Assembly (NCBI RefSeq): GCF_000420025.1
Contig: NZ_ATUD01000016.1
Coordinates: forward strand, 1-64,000
Reading direction: 5' to 3'
Length of the DNA: 64,000 nt
Source of the DNA: Patulibacter americanus DSM 16676
GTDB lineage: Bacteria > Actinomycetota > Thermoleophilia > Solirubrobacterales > Solirubrobacteraceae
The position numbers and the translations under genes were made by a program. Of the stretch, positions 9,456 through 18,161 are shown in pieces; positions within the stretch are counted from its first letter, which is position 1, and every line of letters begins with the position of its first letter. Under the pieces are notes generated by a model that was given only the letters and a program-made list of their open reading frames with translations, searched no databases and had not been told where the DNA came from.

Positions 9456-10247
9456 TTACCTTTGGGACGAGGCGTGAAGGACGGGGCGTGCGCGGTCGCC
9501 CGGGGCGACGGCGTTGATGAACAGGAGGTCGGCCTGGAGCGTCTGACCGCCCTGGCCGGTGGCGAGGCCGTGGACGCCGGCGAGCCGGAACCCGTGGGAG
9601 AAGAGAAAGGCGATCACCTCGTCGGCGAGGGCCTGTCCCTCGTAGAGCTCCACGAAGGAGCACTCGACGAAGATGGTGTCGACGGCGGCGGCGAGGGCGT
9701 CGCCGGCGCCGCGGAGCACGTCGAGCTCGAGGCCCTGGACGTCGATCTTCAGGAGCACCGGCCCCGCGAGCCCCTCGTCGATGACGTCGTCGAGGGTGAC
9801 GACCGGGACCTCGAGCTGGCGGGCCTCCTGCGTGCCCGGGAACTCGGCGAGCTGTCGCTCCCCGATCGGCAGGAGCGACGACGAGTCGTCGGCGGCCGAC
9901 ACATGCATGCTCGCCGTGCCCGCCTCGGCGCCGACGGCGACGGGACGCAGCTCGACGCGGTCACCCAACACGCGGCGGAGGGTCTGCTGCGATGCCGGCA
10001 ACGGTTCGAAACAGACGATGCGCGCGTCGGGATAGCGGTGACGGGCGTGCAGCGCGAACTGCCCCCGTGAGGCGCCCACGTCAAGCACGGTCGCGTACGG
10101 TCCGCCGAGCGGCGCGCGTTCGTGCTCCACGGTCGGGACGACGCCCGCCCGCACCGCGGGCCAATGGCTCGGAGTCCGTGCGAGGGCGAGGGCCTTGGAC
10201 GCGCGGACGCGTGCGAGCCGGATGCGGCTGTGAAGGGATGCGCTCAT
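9456..10247 (-). CDS. FkbM family methyltransferase
   Basis: A 263-residue SAM-dependent methyltransferase. VLDVGASRGQFALHARHRYP is motif I of the FkbM family, followed by CFEPLPASQQTLRRVLGD, the VTLDDVIDE segment and LLKIDVQGLELDVLRGA, which is the family signature. FkbM-type enzymes O-methylate hydroxyl groups of polyketides and sugars; in this operon a sugar or glycan target is likely. ATG 10247 (MSASLHS) is preferred; a GTG at 10304 would overlap the upstream sugar transferase by 14 bp. Transcribed with the downstream epimerase, 7 bp away. Confidence 0.85.
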   Translation of the reverse strand: MSASLHSRIRLARVRASKALALARTPSHWPAVRAGVVPTVEHERAPLGGPYATVLDVGASRGQFALHARHRYPDARIVCFEPLPASQQTLRRVLGDRVELRPVAVGAEAGTASMHVSAADDSSSLLPIGERQLAEFPGTQEARQLEVPVVTLDDVIDEGLAGPVLLKIDVQGLELDVLRGAGDALAAAVDTIFVECSFVELYEGQALADEVIAFLFSHGFRLAGVHGLATGQGGQTLQADLLFINAVAPGDRARPVLHASSQR

Positions 10248-10290
10248 ATGAAGGTGGGTCGAGAGGGCGGGCGGCGTCGGGACCGGCGGG

Positions 10291-11772
10291 TCAACGCGCA
10301 CCACGGCCGGCGATGACGGCGGGCAGGGTCTGGAGCAGCAGCTTCACGTCGCCCCAGAGCGACCAGTTGTTCACGTAGACGTAGTCGAGCTTCACCATCT
10401 CCTCGAAGGGCACGGACTTGCGACCGAGCACCTGCCAGAGGCCCGTCAGGCCGGGGGTGATGTCGAGGCGGCCGCGAGCCCAGCCGCCCACGCGAGCGTC
10501 GTCGCGGACGGAGAGCGGGCGGGGACCGACGAGCGACATGTGGCCTGCCAGCACGTTGTAGAGCTGGGGCAGCTCGTCGAGGCTGGTGCTGCGCAGGAAC
10601 CGTCCGACGCGGGTGATTCGCGGGTCGTGCTCGAGCTGCAACCAGTGCGGGTCGGAGCTGTCGGCCATCAGGCGCTCCGTCATGGCGTCCGCGTCGGGGA
10701 CCATCGTGCGGAACTTGAGGAGCTGGAACCGCCGGCCGCCGCGGCCGATCCGCTGCTGGCGGAACAGCACGGGGCCCGACGAGTCCATGCGCACGGCCAC
10801 GGCGATGGCGACCATCACGGGCAGTAGCAGCACGATCCCCGAGGCCGCTCCGAAGAGGTCCAGGGCGCGCTTGAGCGTGCGGGCCGTGCGCGAGAGCGCC
10901 GGCGGCTGCAGCGACACGACGGTCGCGCCGCGGACCTGATCGATGGCGGCGCCGACGCCGACGATGTCGAAGTGCTCGGGCAGCACCGTCAGGCTGACGT
11001 TCACGCGGCGGCTCCAATGCAGGAAGTCGCCGACGGCGGTGTCGCCCAGCTCCATGGTCGACAGCAGCACGCGGTCGACCTGCTGCCGCACGACGATGCG
11101 CTCGAGGTGGTCGACCTCGACTTCCTCGTCGTTCATCTCGCGCCGCCACTGACCGGGCAACCCGACATGGTCGACGACGACGATGTCGCGGCGCACGTCG
11201 AGCGCCTGCTCGACCGTGGCCGTGGCCGAACCGGTTCCTACGAGCAGCACGCGTTCTGGGCCTACGAGCCTCGTCAGTACCTGCCGCGTGATCAGCCGCA
11301 GGAGCGGGAGCAGCACGATCGCCGAGCCGAGGAGGACGGCAAGGGGACGGCTGAGGGCGTCGGCACCCCACGCGGTGAGGCAGAACCCCGATGCCACCGT
11401 GCTCACGAGCGCGGCGTGAAAGAGCGTCGGGAGTTCGTTGAGCGTCGAGGTCGTGACGTACCGCGGGAACCGTGGGTAGAGCCCGTAGAGGTGGAGCAGC
11501 AGCACCCAGATGGCGGCGACCGAGACGGACGCCAAGGTCGGTACCTGCAGCCCGAACGCGCCGTTCGAAAGGTTCAGCAGGTACAACGGCGCGGCGACCG
11601 CCACGGCGTCGCCGCTGACGAGGAAGAGCTGGCGTATACGCCCACGGCGGTACCTGCGGACACCGGCGATGCGAATCGCTTCGTCGTCAGCAGACGGCGA
11701 CGATGCCGCGGACCGGCGAAAGCCGGAGGCGACCCGCGAAGGCGTGGCGGTTGGGTGGTTGGGACGGTTCAC
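10291..11772 (-). CDS. Undecaprenyl-phosphate sugar phosphotransferase (WcaJ/WbaP-like initiating transferase)
   Basis: A 493-residue polyisoprenyl-phosphate hexose-1-phosphate transferase. The N-terminal third has four to five hydrophobic segments, then a CoA-binding-like domain beginning around RVLLVGTGSATATVEQAL. The catalytic C-terminal domain carries KFRTM (near residue 353), STSLDELPQLYNVLAGHMSL, VGPRP and ITPGLTGLWQV, all hallmark motifs of bacterial sugar transferases. It loads the first sugar-1-phosphate onto undecaprenyl phosphate and so starts repeat-unit assembly. It is the first gene of the - strand operon (11772 to 5189). The start is GTG (VNRPNHP); a promoter candidate lies upstream at 11824-11851. 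Confidence 0.9.
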   Translation of the reverse strand: MNRPNHPTATPSRVASGFRRSAASSPSADDEAIRIAGVRRYRRGRIRQLFLVSGDAVAVAAPLYLLNLSNGAFGLQVPTLASVSVAAIWVLLLHLYGLYPRFPRYVTTSTLNELPTLFHAALVSTVASGFCLTAWGADALSRPLAVLLGSAIVLLPLLRLITRQVLTRLVGPERVLLVGTGSATATVEQALDVRRDIVVVDHVGLPGQWRREMNDEEVEVDHLERIVVRQQVDRVLLSTMELGDTAVGDFLHWSRRVNVSLTVLPEHFDIVGVGAAIDQVRGATVVSLQPPALSRTARTLKRALDLFGAASGIVLLLPVMVAIAVAVRMDSSGPVLFRQQRIGRGGRRFQLLKFRTMVPDADAMTERLMADSSDPHWLQLEHDPRITRVGRFLRSTSLDELPQLYNVLAGHMSLVGPRPLSVRDDARVGGWARGRLDITPGLTGLWQVLGRKSVPFEEMVKLDYVYVNNWSLWGDVKLLLQTLPAVIAGRGAR

Positions 11773-11823
11773 GAATTCGGACGTACGGCGTCGGCTACCG
11801 CTGTTACGCGGCGCGCGGGGTGC

Positions 11824-11851
11824 AGCATAGACGGGCGGGAGGGGGTGTCAT
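11824..11851 (-). promoter_or_regulatory. Candidate promoter for the - strand polysaccharide operon
   Basis: Read on the - strand, ATGACA (11851-11846, five of six matches to TTGACA) is followed after 16 bp by TATGCT (11829-11824, four of six to TATAAT). It lies 52 bp upstream of the GTG of the sugar transferase, in the 146-bp gap between that gene and the divergent sigma factor gene. Only sequence resemblance supports it. Confidence 0.4.
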
Positions 11852-11918
11852 TGAGTCATTCGGATAACGGCATGAGCTTTGTGACATCCCGAGTGGTGAT
11901 CTTCGAGGTTTCGCCGCT

Positions 11919-12443
11919 ATGGTCCCGCCAGTTCCGACCCGTGTCCCCGTGCTCGACGTCTCCGCCATCTACACGAGCCACCTGGACCGGGTCTATGCGT
12001 TCTTCGCGTATCGCGTCGGTCGCACGTCCGACGCCGAGGACCTCACGTCGCAGACGTTCGAGCGGGTGGTGCGCCACGCCCGCCGGTTCGACCCCGACCG
12101 CGGCGGGGTCACCACGTGGGTGTTCGCCATCGCCGAGCACGTGCTCGTCGACCACTACAGGCGTCAGGGGCGCCGGGACGAGCGGGCGTTCGACGACGAG
12201 CGTGACGAATGGGCGGCGGAGGAGATGCGGCCCGCCATCGGCATCGACCCGCGCCTGCAGGAGGCCATCGCGTCCCTCGGCGACCGCGAGCGCCGCGTGA
12301 TCGGGCTGCGCTTCGGCGCCGACCTAAGCGGCCGCGAGATTGCCCGGCTGATCGGGACCACCGAGGCCAACGTCCACCAGATCCTGTCGCGCGCCCTGCG
12401 GCGGATGCGCGCGGAGATCGGCGACGCTAGCGCGGTCCGCTGA
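11919..12443 (+). CDS. RNA polymerase sigma factor, ECF (sigma-70) subfamily
   Basis: A 174-residue ECF-type sigma factor. Region 2 is HLDRVYAFFAYRVGRTSDAEDLTSQTFERVV (key part DAEDLTSQTF) and region 4 contains LGDRERRVIGLRFGADLSGREIARLIGTTEANV with its helix-turn-helix. No C-terminal extension is present. It is divergent from the polysaccharide operon and convergent with the small membrane protein gene at 12427-12672, overlapping it by 17 bp. A regulatory link to one of these glycan operons is plausible but not shown. No classical zinc-finger anti-sigma factor is adjacent; the overlapping 81-residue protein has an anti-sigma-like layout but lacks the HxxxCxxC motif. Confidence 0.88.
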   Translation: MVPPVPTRVPVLDVSAIYTSHLDRVYAFFAYRVGRTSDAEDLTSQTFERVVRHARRFDPDRGGVTTWVFAIAEHVLVDHYRRQGRRDERAFDDERDEWAAEEMRPAIGIDPRLQEAIASLGDRERRVIGLRFGADLSGREIARLIGTTEANVHQILSRALRRMRAEIGDASAVR

Positions 12444-12672
12444 GGGCCAGGACGACGGACGCGGCCAAGAGTGCACCGCCCGATACGACGAACGCCGCGG
12501 CCCGCGGGCGCAGCGCCCGGCGCGCGAACGCCGCGGCCACCCGGTCGCCGACGCGCCGCCGCAGGCGGGGGGAGGGGCGCGGCGCGTCGGCGCGCAGGCG
12601 CTCCGCGAACGCCTCGTCCTCCGGCGAGAGCGGCTCGCCCTCGAAGGGATCGGCTTCGTGGTCGACGGTCAT
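12427..12672 (-). CDS. Small membrane protein coupled to the O-antigen ligase gene
   Basis: An 81-residue protein with an acidic N-terminal stretch (DPFEGEPLSPEDEAFAERL), a basic middle (RPSPRLRRRVGDRVAAAFARR) and one C-terminal membrane segment (AAAFVVSGGALLAASVVLAL). Its ATG overlaps the stop of the O-antigen ligase gene in an ATGA, so the two are translationally coupled. It is not recognised. The single C-terminal helix with a cytoplasmic charged head, beside an ECF sigma gene, invites the guess of an anti-sigma role, but the partner it is actually coupled to is the ligase. Confidence 0.72.
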   Translation of the reverse strand: MTVDHEADPFEGEPLSPEDEAFAERLRADAPRPSPRLRRRVGDRVAAAFARRALRPRAAAFVVSGGALLAASVVLALSGPR

Positions 12673-14663
12673 GGGGCGAGCAGCTTCGAGTTCGGGTTGA
12701 GCTGCCGGGCGCGGCGGAACGCCGTCACGGCCTGGCGGTCGCGGCCCCGGGCCGTCTCGACCCGGGCGAGGACGAACCAGGGACGCCAGTCGTCCGGCGT
12801 GCGGCGCGTGGCGGCCCGCGCGGCCGAGGCCGCCGCTGCCAGCCGGCCCTGCTGCTCGCGGACCGTGGCGAGCTGCAGGAGCGGGCTGGCGGCGAAGTCG
12901 GCCGCTGCCGCGCCGTCCGCCGCCCGGGCCGCGGCCTCCGTGGTGTCTCCCCGCGCGGCCGCAGCGCGGCTGGCGTCGACGGCCTGCGGGGCGACCAGGG
13001 CCGTCGAGAGCACGGCGATGGAGCCGACGGAGACGAGGGCAATTGCGACGGTCCGGACCATGGCGCGACGCCGACCGCTGGGGCCGGACGGCGCGGCGCC
13101 CGGCGCGGTCGTTGCGTCGGGGTGAGGGCGCGCGACCGCGACGGCGGCCAGTGTCATGCCCGCGACCGCGAACGCCGAGATCTGCCAGTTCCAGTCGATG
13201 AGGAGCGCGACGCAGAAGGCTACGAGGGCGGGAGCGACCAAGGCGGCGTCGGAAGCGAGCGCGCGTCGCCGCAGGCCGCTGACGAGGCCGCTCAGCAGCG
13301 GGATCCCGACGACGGCGAGGAACAGGAGCCCGCCGATCAGGCCGAGCTCGGCCGCCAGCTCGAAGGGCTGGGAGTGGGCGTTGCGCACGAATCCGGTGTC
13401 GGCCCGCCGTGGGTTCCACCACGACTCCCACGACCCGAGCCCGATGCCGGCTAGGGGGTGCGCCGAGGCGGCGTCCCACGCCCCCGACCACACCTGGTAG
13501 CGCCCGTTGCCCGAGATGCTGCCGAGCCGGTCCGAGCCGCCGGCGTTCGCCACGGTCGCGCTGACCGTGGGCACCCGGAAGTCGTCCCAGGCCTGCGAAA
13601 CCCGGTCGGGGGCGCCTGCCACCACTGCAGCGAGGACCACGGCAACGACCGCGGCCGCGACCGCCGCGGCGACGACGCGACGGCCGCGGGGGCGGGGGAG
13701 CCGTGGCGTCCACCAGGCACGGTCTGCCGTCGTCCATCCCGCCTGCAGCAGCGCGACTCCGGCGGTGGCCAGGATCGCCACGGCGATGACCCGCCCGCCG
13801 GCATCGGACTGGGCGGCGCCGCCCGTGGCGTCGACGAGCGCCGGGGACCGCCACGCCGCACCGACGACCGTGGCGGCCCCGATGGCGGGCCCGACGAGCG
13901 TGCGCAGGACGACGGGCCGCGGGGCGACGGTCAGCAGTAGGGCCAGGAGGCCGCAGGCGGCGGCCACGATGCCGCCGCGGGAGAGGGTGAAGGCGATGCC
14001 CAGCACGAGCACCGGAACGGGGGCTACGGCCAGCGCCGCGGTCCAGGTATGGCGCGCCCGTGCGGCCAGGGCGATCCCCAGCGGCAGGGCCATGGCCCCG
14101 GCCGCCGCGATCGCGTTCCAGTAGTTCAGCGGCCACGACGTGCGCTCGCGCGTGGCGAGGAACTCGGCGGTGGTGCCGGCCGCGGGGAACAGGTCGGGCT
14201 GCAGGCGGGACAGCACGGCCGCGGCGACGATGGCGGACAGGCCCGCGAAGACGCCGCCGGCGAGCACGCGGGCGTGGCCGGCGCGGACGGCGCTCATCCC
14301 GAGCAACAGGGTGCCGCCCGCGACGACCATCCGGGCCACCTCCGTCAGGCCGCGTTCGGCGTCGGCGCTCCAGCCGAGCGAGATCCCGCCCCACACGGCT
14401 AGCGCGAGCAGGCTGCCCAGCACGACGCGGCCGCCCGTGGTGGGAGCGGGGCGCGGGAGGGCGCCGGTGAGGAACCCGACGAGGACGAGCCACCAGAGCG
14501 CCACGCCGTACCCCGCGACGGTCGCGACCTCGTAGCCCCCGTTGCTGAACCCGAGGAGTACGACGGGGCCGCCGCCCGCCAGGAAGGCGCCGACAGGAGG
14601 GACCCAGCGGCTCAGGTGCTCGAGGGCATCTAGGCGCGCGTGCGTGGCGGTGGCGGTGGGCAT
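12669..14663 (-). CDS. O-antigen polymerase/ligase family protein with TPR-like tail
   Basis: A 664-residue protein. The first 450 residues hold about twelve hydrophobic helices, including VVLGSLLALAVWGGISLGWS and GIAFTLSRGGIVAAACGLLA (the SRGG stretch is usual in this superfamily). A periplasmic loop near the end of the membrane part reads RYQVWSGAWDAASAHPLAGI and later NAHSQPFELAAELGLIGGLL, matching the conserved H-containing loop of O-antigen ligases. The last ~130 residues are helical repeats (ARAADGAAAAD, ARAATRRTPDDWRPWFVLAR, AFRRARQLNPNSKL) of tetratricopeptide type. This is the second such enzyme in the window and may act on a different glycan. Start ATG 14663 faces the secreted protein gene at 14776. 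Confidence 0.83.
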   Translation of the reverse strand: MPTATATHARLDALEHLSRWVPPVGAFLAGGGPVVLLGFSNGGYEVATVAGYGVALWWLVLVGFLTGALPRPAPTTGGRVVLGSLLALAVWGGISLGWSADAERGLTEVARMVVAGGTLLLGMSAVRAGHARVLAGGVFAGLSAIVAAAVLSRLQPDLFPAAGTTAEFLATRERTSWPLNYWNAIAAAGAMALPLGIALAARARHTWTAALAVAPVPVLVLGIAFTLSRGGIVAAACGLLALLLTVAPRPVVLRTLVGPAIGAATVVGAAWRSPALVDATGGAAQSDAGGRVIAVAILATAGVALLQAGWTTADRAWWTPRLPRPRGRRVVAAAVAAAVVAVVLAAVVAGAPDRVSQAWDDFRVPTVSATVANAGGSDRLGSISGNGRYQVWSGAWDAASAHPLAGIGLGSWESWWNPRRADTGFVRNAHSQPFELAAELGLIGGLLFLAVVGIPLLSGLVSGLRRRALASDAALVAPALVAFCVALLIDWNWQISAFAVAGMTLAAVAVARPHPDATTAPGAAPSGPSGRRRAMVRTVAIALVSVGSIAVLSTALVAPQAVDASRAAAARGDTTEAAARAADGAAAADFAASPLLQLATVREQQGRLAAAASAARAATRRTPDDWRPWFVLARVETARGRDRQAVTAFRRARQLNPNSKLLAP

Positions 14664-14691
14664 TCAACTCATGTACGTCGTGCGTCACGGG

Positions 14692-14748
14692 TTCCTGACG
14701 CGCCGCGGGGAAGCCCGCGGTGGAGCGATCACGTCCCCGCGTCAGGAA
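14692..14748. promoter_or_regulatory. Nested inverted repeats between divergent genes
   Basis: TTCCTGACGCG (14692-14702) is repeated perfectly as its reverse complement at 14738-14748. Inside lies a second perfect hairpin, CCGCGGG (14703-14709) / CCCGCGG (14714-14720), with a GAAG loop. The structure occupies half of the 112-bp gap between the divergent ligase (14663, -) and secreted-protein (14776, +) genes, so it could be an operator serving both. No known regulator is identified. Confidence 0.55.
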
Positions 14749-14775
14749 TGCGGCCGCCGGAGCGTATGGAAGGGC

Positions 14776-15354
14776 GTGAAGGTTCGCCAGATCGCATCGA
14801 TCGCCGCCCTCGCGCTCATGGTGCCGTCGGCGGCCCAGGCGCAGTCGGCCGCGCCTCCGGGCAGCGCCGCCGTGGACCAGTACCGCGAGCAGGCGCCGCC
14901 GGCGGGCTCGGGCGGCGGCAGGCTCTCCGACGAGCGTCGCCGTGAGCTCGAGTCCCGCGGCCCGGAGGGCCGGGCGCTGGCCGACGCGCTGGACCGCAAC
15001 GGCGGCGTGCCGTCGGGGCCGTCGAGCGCCGGGTCGGGCGCGGCCGGGGGTGGCGAGTCCACGGACGACGCAGGCGGCGGCAGCGCATCGGGCGGCGGGG
15101 ACGACGGCACGGGGCATAGCGGCTCCGGTGGAGCGGGCCGCGACGCCGCGGCGAAGCCGTCCGGCGGGGACTCCTCCGCGGCGGACGGCGGGCAGGCTCC
15201 GGCGACGGCGGACGCCACCGCGGCGCCGAAGACGTCGCTCGCCGAGTCGAGCGCGACGAGCACCGTCGGCGGGCTCCCGGTGTGGAGCCTCCTCGTCGGC
15301 GCGATGGCGATCGTCGGCGTCGGTGCCGTCGTTCGCGGTCGTCGCGCGTCGTGA
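14776..15354 (+). CDS. Secreted Gly/Ser/Asp-rich protein with C-terminal membrane anchor
   Basis: A 192-residue protein. GTG 14776 is preceded by GGAAGG and yields a signal peptide (VKVRQIASIAALALMVPSA then AQA) probably cleaved before QSAAPP. A short charged segment (LSDERRRELESRGPEGRALA) is followed by about 90 residues of low-complexity Gly/Ser/Ala/Asp, then a C-terminal hydrophobic helix (LPVWSLLVGAMAIVGVGAVV) ending RGRRAS. The layout is that of a membrane- or wall-anchored surface protein; there is no LPxTG sortase motif. Its stop overlaps the GTG of the downstream glycosidase (GTGA), so the two are coupled. Function unknown. Confidence 0.75.
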   Translation: MKVRQIASIAALALMVPSAAQAQSAAPPGSAAVDQYREQAPPAGSGGGRLSDERRRELESRGPEGRALADALDRNGGVPSGPSSAGSGAAGGGESTDDAGGGSASGGGDDGTGHSGSGGAGRDAAAKPSGGDSSAADGGQAPATADATAAPKTSLAESSATSTVGGLPVWSLLVGAMAIVGVGAVVRGRRAS

Positions 15355-16784
15355 CCGTCCGCGCCGGGCGCGCCCGGCCGCTGCCGCCCGGGCTGGCCCG
15401 GTGGGTCGCGCTGCTCGCGGTCGTCGCGGGCCTGGCGGTGCCGGCGAGCGCCGGCGCGGCAACCTCGGCCCTCCGGCTGGGGTTCACGCCCACGCAGGAG
15501 TTCTCCGGGGCCGACGCCGGCGCGTGGCTCGATCGTGCCCGCGCCGAGTCCGGCTCGGTCGTGCGGGTCTACGCCTCCTGGGGCGCGGTCTCGCCGAGCC
15601 GGCCGACCGACGACCAGGCGTCGGACCCGGGCTGGCCGGGCTACCGGTGGACGGCCGTCGACGCGCAGGTGCGCGCCACGGTGGCCCACGGCCTGCAGCC
15701 GCTCGTAATGATCAACGACGCCCCCGCGTGGGCGCAGGGTGCCGACCGGCCCGGGGGCAAGACGACCGCGGCGTGGAAGCCCGACGCGGCGGCGTTCGGG
15801 CGCTTCGCCGGAGCCGTCGCCCGCCGGTATTCGGGGAGCGTCGCCGACCCCGCGATGCCGGGCGCGACGCTGCCGAAGGCGACGCAGTTCCAGCTCTGGA
15901 ACGAGCCGAACCTCGACTTGCACCTCGCCCCGCAGTGGGACGGCGGCAAGCCGTTCGCGCCCGTGCGCTTCCGTGACCTGGTCAACGCGGGCTACGTGGC
16001 AGTGAAGGCCGCGCAGCCGTCGGCCACCGTGGTGACCGCGGGCCTGGCCCCGTTCGGCGACTACGGGACGCGGAGCGGCACCCGCACGCCACCGGTCGCG
16101 TTCCTGCGCTCGATGCTCTGCCTGGACGGCAGGCTCGAACGCAGCTGCTCGGCCACGACGCGTTTCGATGCCCTGTCGCACCACCCCTACGGGGTGCGCA
16201 AGCCGTCGAGCCCGGCCCTGAACGCCGACGACGTGACGGTGCCCGACCTGGGCAAGCTCACGCGGGTCCTGCGCGCGGCGCGCAAGGCCGGGACGCTCGG
16301 GCCGACGACGCCGGGCCTGTGGGTGACGGAGGTGTCCTACGACTCCGACGGGCCCGACCCCGATGGCGTTCCGAGCACGACGCTGGAGCGCTGGATCCCC
16401 GAGCTGCTCTGGCGGCTGTGGCGCGAGGGCGTGGGCACAGTCCTGTGGTTCCAGGTCCGCGATCAGCTGCCGACACCCAGCTTCGACAGCACCTACCAGT
16501 CCGGGATGTACCTGAACGACGGGACCCGCAAGCCGTTCGCGCAGGCATTCCGGTTCCCGGTCACGGTCACCGGCAGGACGGCGAAGCGCCTGAAGGTCTG
16601 GCTGCGCTCGCCCGTCGCAGGCACGGCCAAGGTCCAGGTTCGCCGTGGTGGCCGGTGGGTGACCGTGGCCCGCACGGGCGTGCGGGCGGCGGGCGTGCGG
16701 ACCCTGACCGTCCCCCGCCCGCGGGTGACCGGCGTGCGCGCGGTGGTAGGCAGCGAGACGAGCTCCGTCGCCGCCGCCCGCTGA
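15351..16784 (+). CDS. Secreted glycoside hydrolase (clan GH-A-like)
   Basis: A 477-residue secreted enzyme. After an N-terminal signal segment (WVALLAVVAGLAVPASAGA) comes a TIM-barrel-like region with FQLWNEPNLDLH, where Glu185 of NEP is the expected acid/base, SHHPYG, and LWVTEVSYDSDG, where Glu327 is the expected nucleophile. These are the GH-A clan landmarks seen in GH5, GH39 and related families. The last ~85 residues (TVTGRTAKRLKVWLRSPVAG onwards) look like a small beta-sandwich accessory domain. It is coupled by a GTGA overlap to the surface-anchored protein upstream. The substrate is unknown; remodelling of the organism's own polysaccharide is one possibility given the neighbouring clusters. 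Confidence 0.8.
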   Translation: MTVRAGRARPLPPGLARWVALLAVVAGLAVPASAGAATSALRLGFTPTQEFSGADAGAWLDRARAESGSVVRVYASWGAVSPSRPTDDQASDPGWPGYRWTAVDAQVRATVAHGLQPLVMINDAPAWAQGADRPGGKTTAAWKPDAAAFGRFAGAVARRYSGSVADPAMPGATLPKATQFQLWNEPNLDLHLAPQWDGGKPFAPVRFRDLVNAGYVAVKAAQPSATVVTAGLAPFGDYGTRSGTRTPPVAFLRSMLCLDGRLERSCSATTRFDALSHHPYGVRKPSSPALNADDVTVPDLGKLTRVLRAARKAGTLGPTTPGLWVTEVSYDSDGPDPDGVPSTTLERWIPELLWRLWREGVGTVLWFQVRDQLPTPSFDSTYQSGMYLNDGTRKPFAQAFRFPVTVTGRTAKRLKVWLRSPVAGTAKVQVRRGGRWVTVARTGVRAAGVRTLTVPRPRVTGVRAVVGSETSSVAAAR

Positions 16785-16810
16785 ACCGGCTGAAAAGAAA
16801 CCTCAAGGGC

Positions 16811-16840
16811 TTGTCAGGAAATCCTGGCTTCCACCGTAAT
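16811..16840 (+). promoter_or_regulatory. Candidate promoter with embedded palindrome, RTX-protein gene
   Basis: TTGTCA (16811-16816) and CGTAAT (16835-16840) are spaced 18 bp. The sequence CAGGAAATCCTG (16815-16826), an inverted repeat CAGGA-AA-TCCTG, overlaps the -35 element and spacer, a common operator position. The gene starts at 16892 behind TAGGAG. Confidence 0.4.
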
Positions 16841-16891
16841 CCCAGTCAACGAGGGCGCAGTAGCGCGCTCGGCCCCTCGATAGGAGTTCCC

Positions 16892-17986
16892 GTGAAGAAG
16901 CAGTTCCTCATCGCCGCCGCGACCGCGGCAGCCGCAGCAGGTTTCGCCACGTCCAACGCGAGCGCGCAGACGACCTGCCCTCCCGGCAGCACCAACCCGG
17001 CGTACTGCCCGCAGACCCCGCCCCCCGGCACCCCGGTCACGATTCCGCCCGGAGCGACCGGCCCCGTCAACATCCCGGCCGGCGCCCCCAGCACCGTCTC
17101 GGGTGACCTCAGCAACGTCACGCTCGTCCTGGCCCCCGGCGCCAGCGTCGTCGTCGCGCCGTCCACGCCCAACCAGGAGATCGAGATCCAGGGCACCGGC
17201 GCCACGGTCACGATCCAGGGCACCGGCACCGTTGCCAACGTCACGGGCGCCGGCAACACGATCACGGCCTCGGGCCAGAACAGCACGGTCAACGCCCCCG
17301 GCGCCAACCAGACGATCACGGCGACCAACGGCAACAGCACGGTCGTCGCGGGCTCCGGCTCCGCCGTCACGACGGGCGCCGGCACCGACAGTGTCAACGT
17401 CGGTCCCAGCTCCACGGTCAACACCGGTGCCGGCTCCGACTCGATCACGGCCGGTGCGGGCAGCATCGTCGACTCGGGCTCCGGCTCGGACTCCGTGACC
17501 ATCGGCGGCGCGGCCTCCTCGGCGCGCTCCGGTGCCGCGCGCGCCACGACGCGCGCCGCCTCGATCAAGCTGGGCGACGGCAACAACCGCCTGGTCACGA
17601 AGGCCGGCGCCGGCGACGTCAACGTCTCGGCCGGCAGCGGCAAGGACCGGATCACCCTGACGAAGGCGCGCAACGTCGTCGTCCGCGGCGGCGCCGGCAA
17701 CGACATCATCACCGCCGGCACGGGCACCGCCAAGATCTCCGGTGCCGGTGGCAACGACACCATCAAGGGCGGCGCCGGGACGACGACGATCTCCGGCGGC
17801 GAGGGCAACGACAAGATCACCGCCGGCAAGGGCCGCACCACGGTCATCGGCGGCGCGGGCAACGACCGCATCGTCACCCGCAACGGCAAGGTCAACACGA
17901 TCAACGGCGGTCCCGGCCGGGACCGCGCCACGGTCGGCGCGCGCGACAAGGTCCGCAACGTCGAGACCGTGACGCGCTACCGGTAG
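16892..17986 (+). CDS. Secreted RTX/hemolysin-type calcium-binding repeat protein
   Basis: A 364-residue secreted protein. GTG 16892 has a clear ribosome site (TAGGAG, 6 bp away) and gives a signal peptide [20 protein letters not shown] ending NASA before QTTCPPGS. Residues about 40-230 are Thr/Ser/Gly/Asn-rich, beta-helix-like repeats with recurring TVNxxxANQTITA and GAGxDSVNVG patterns. Residues about 265-340 carry nonapeptide calcium-binding repeats: [39 protein letters not shown]. These fold as a Ca2+-stabilised parallel beta-roll outside the cell. No enzymatic domain is seen, so a structural, adhesive or matrix role is likely. It ends before a strong hairpin at 18041-18068. Confidence 0.85.
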   Translation: MKKQFLIAAATAAAAAGFATSNASAQTTCPPGSTNPAYCPQTPPPGTPVTIPPGATGPVNIPAGAPSTVSGDLSNVTLVLAPGASVVVAPSTPNQEIEIQGTGATVTIQGTGTVANVTGAGNTITASGQNSTVNAPGANQTITATNGNSTVVAGSGSAVTTGAGTDSVNVGPSSTVNTGAGSDSITAGAGSIVDSGSGSDSVTIGGAASSARSGAARATTRAASIKLGDGNNRLVTKAGAGDVNVSAGSGKDRITLTKARNVVVRGGAGNDIITAGTGTAKISGAGGNDTIKGGAGTTTISGGEGNDKITAGKGRTTVIGGAGNDRIVTRNGKVNTINGGPGRDRATVGARDKVRNVETVTRYR

Positions 17987-18040
17987 ACCGGCCGCGAGCG
18001 CCCCGCGCTCGCACCGCGACACCGCAGGCCCAGCAACACC

Positions 18041-18068
18041 CGACGCCCCCGCACCCGCGGGGGCGTCG
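18041..18068 (+). terminator. Hairpin terminator after the RTX gene
   Basis: A perfect 12-bp stem CGACGCCCCCGC / GCGGGGGCGTCG with a 4-base ACCC loop, 54 bp after the RTX stop. No T-run follows, as is common in high-GC actinobacteria. Confidence 0.6.
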
Positions 18069-18161
18069 CCCGTTCCGGCCGGCTCTCCGCCCGCAGGCGC
18101 GCCCCGGGGCGCCACGCCACGACCGCCGTGGTGCGCCGCCACCGGGGCTACCCTCGCGGTC

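Noticed and set aside
12427-15462. A 1011-residue open frame on the - strand across the ligase and surface-protein genes
   Set aside because: Its composition is Arg/Gly/Ala/Pro noise, it is antisense or out of frame to two well-supported genes, and only its last 81 codons form a credible gene.
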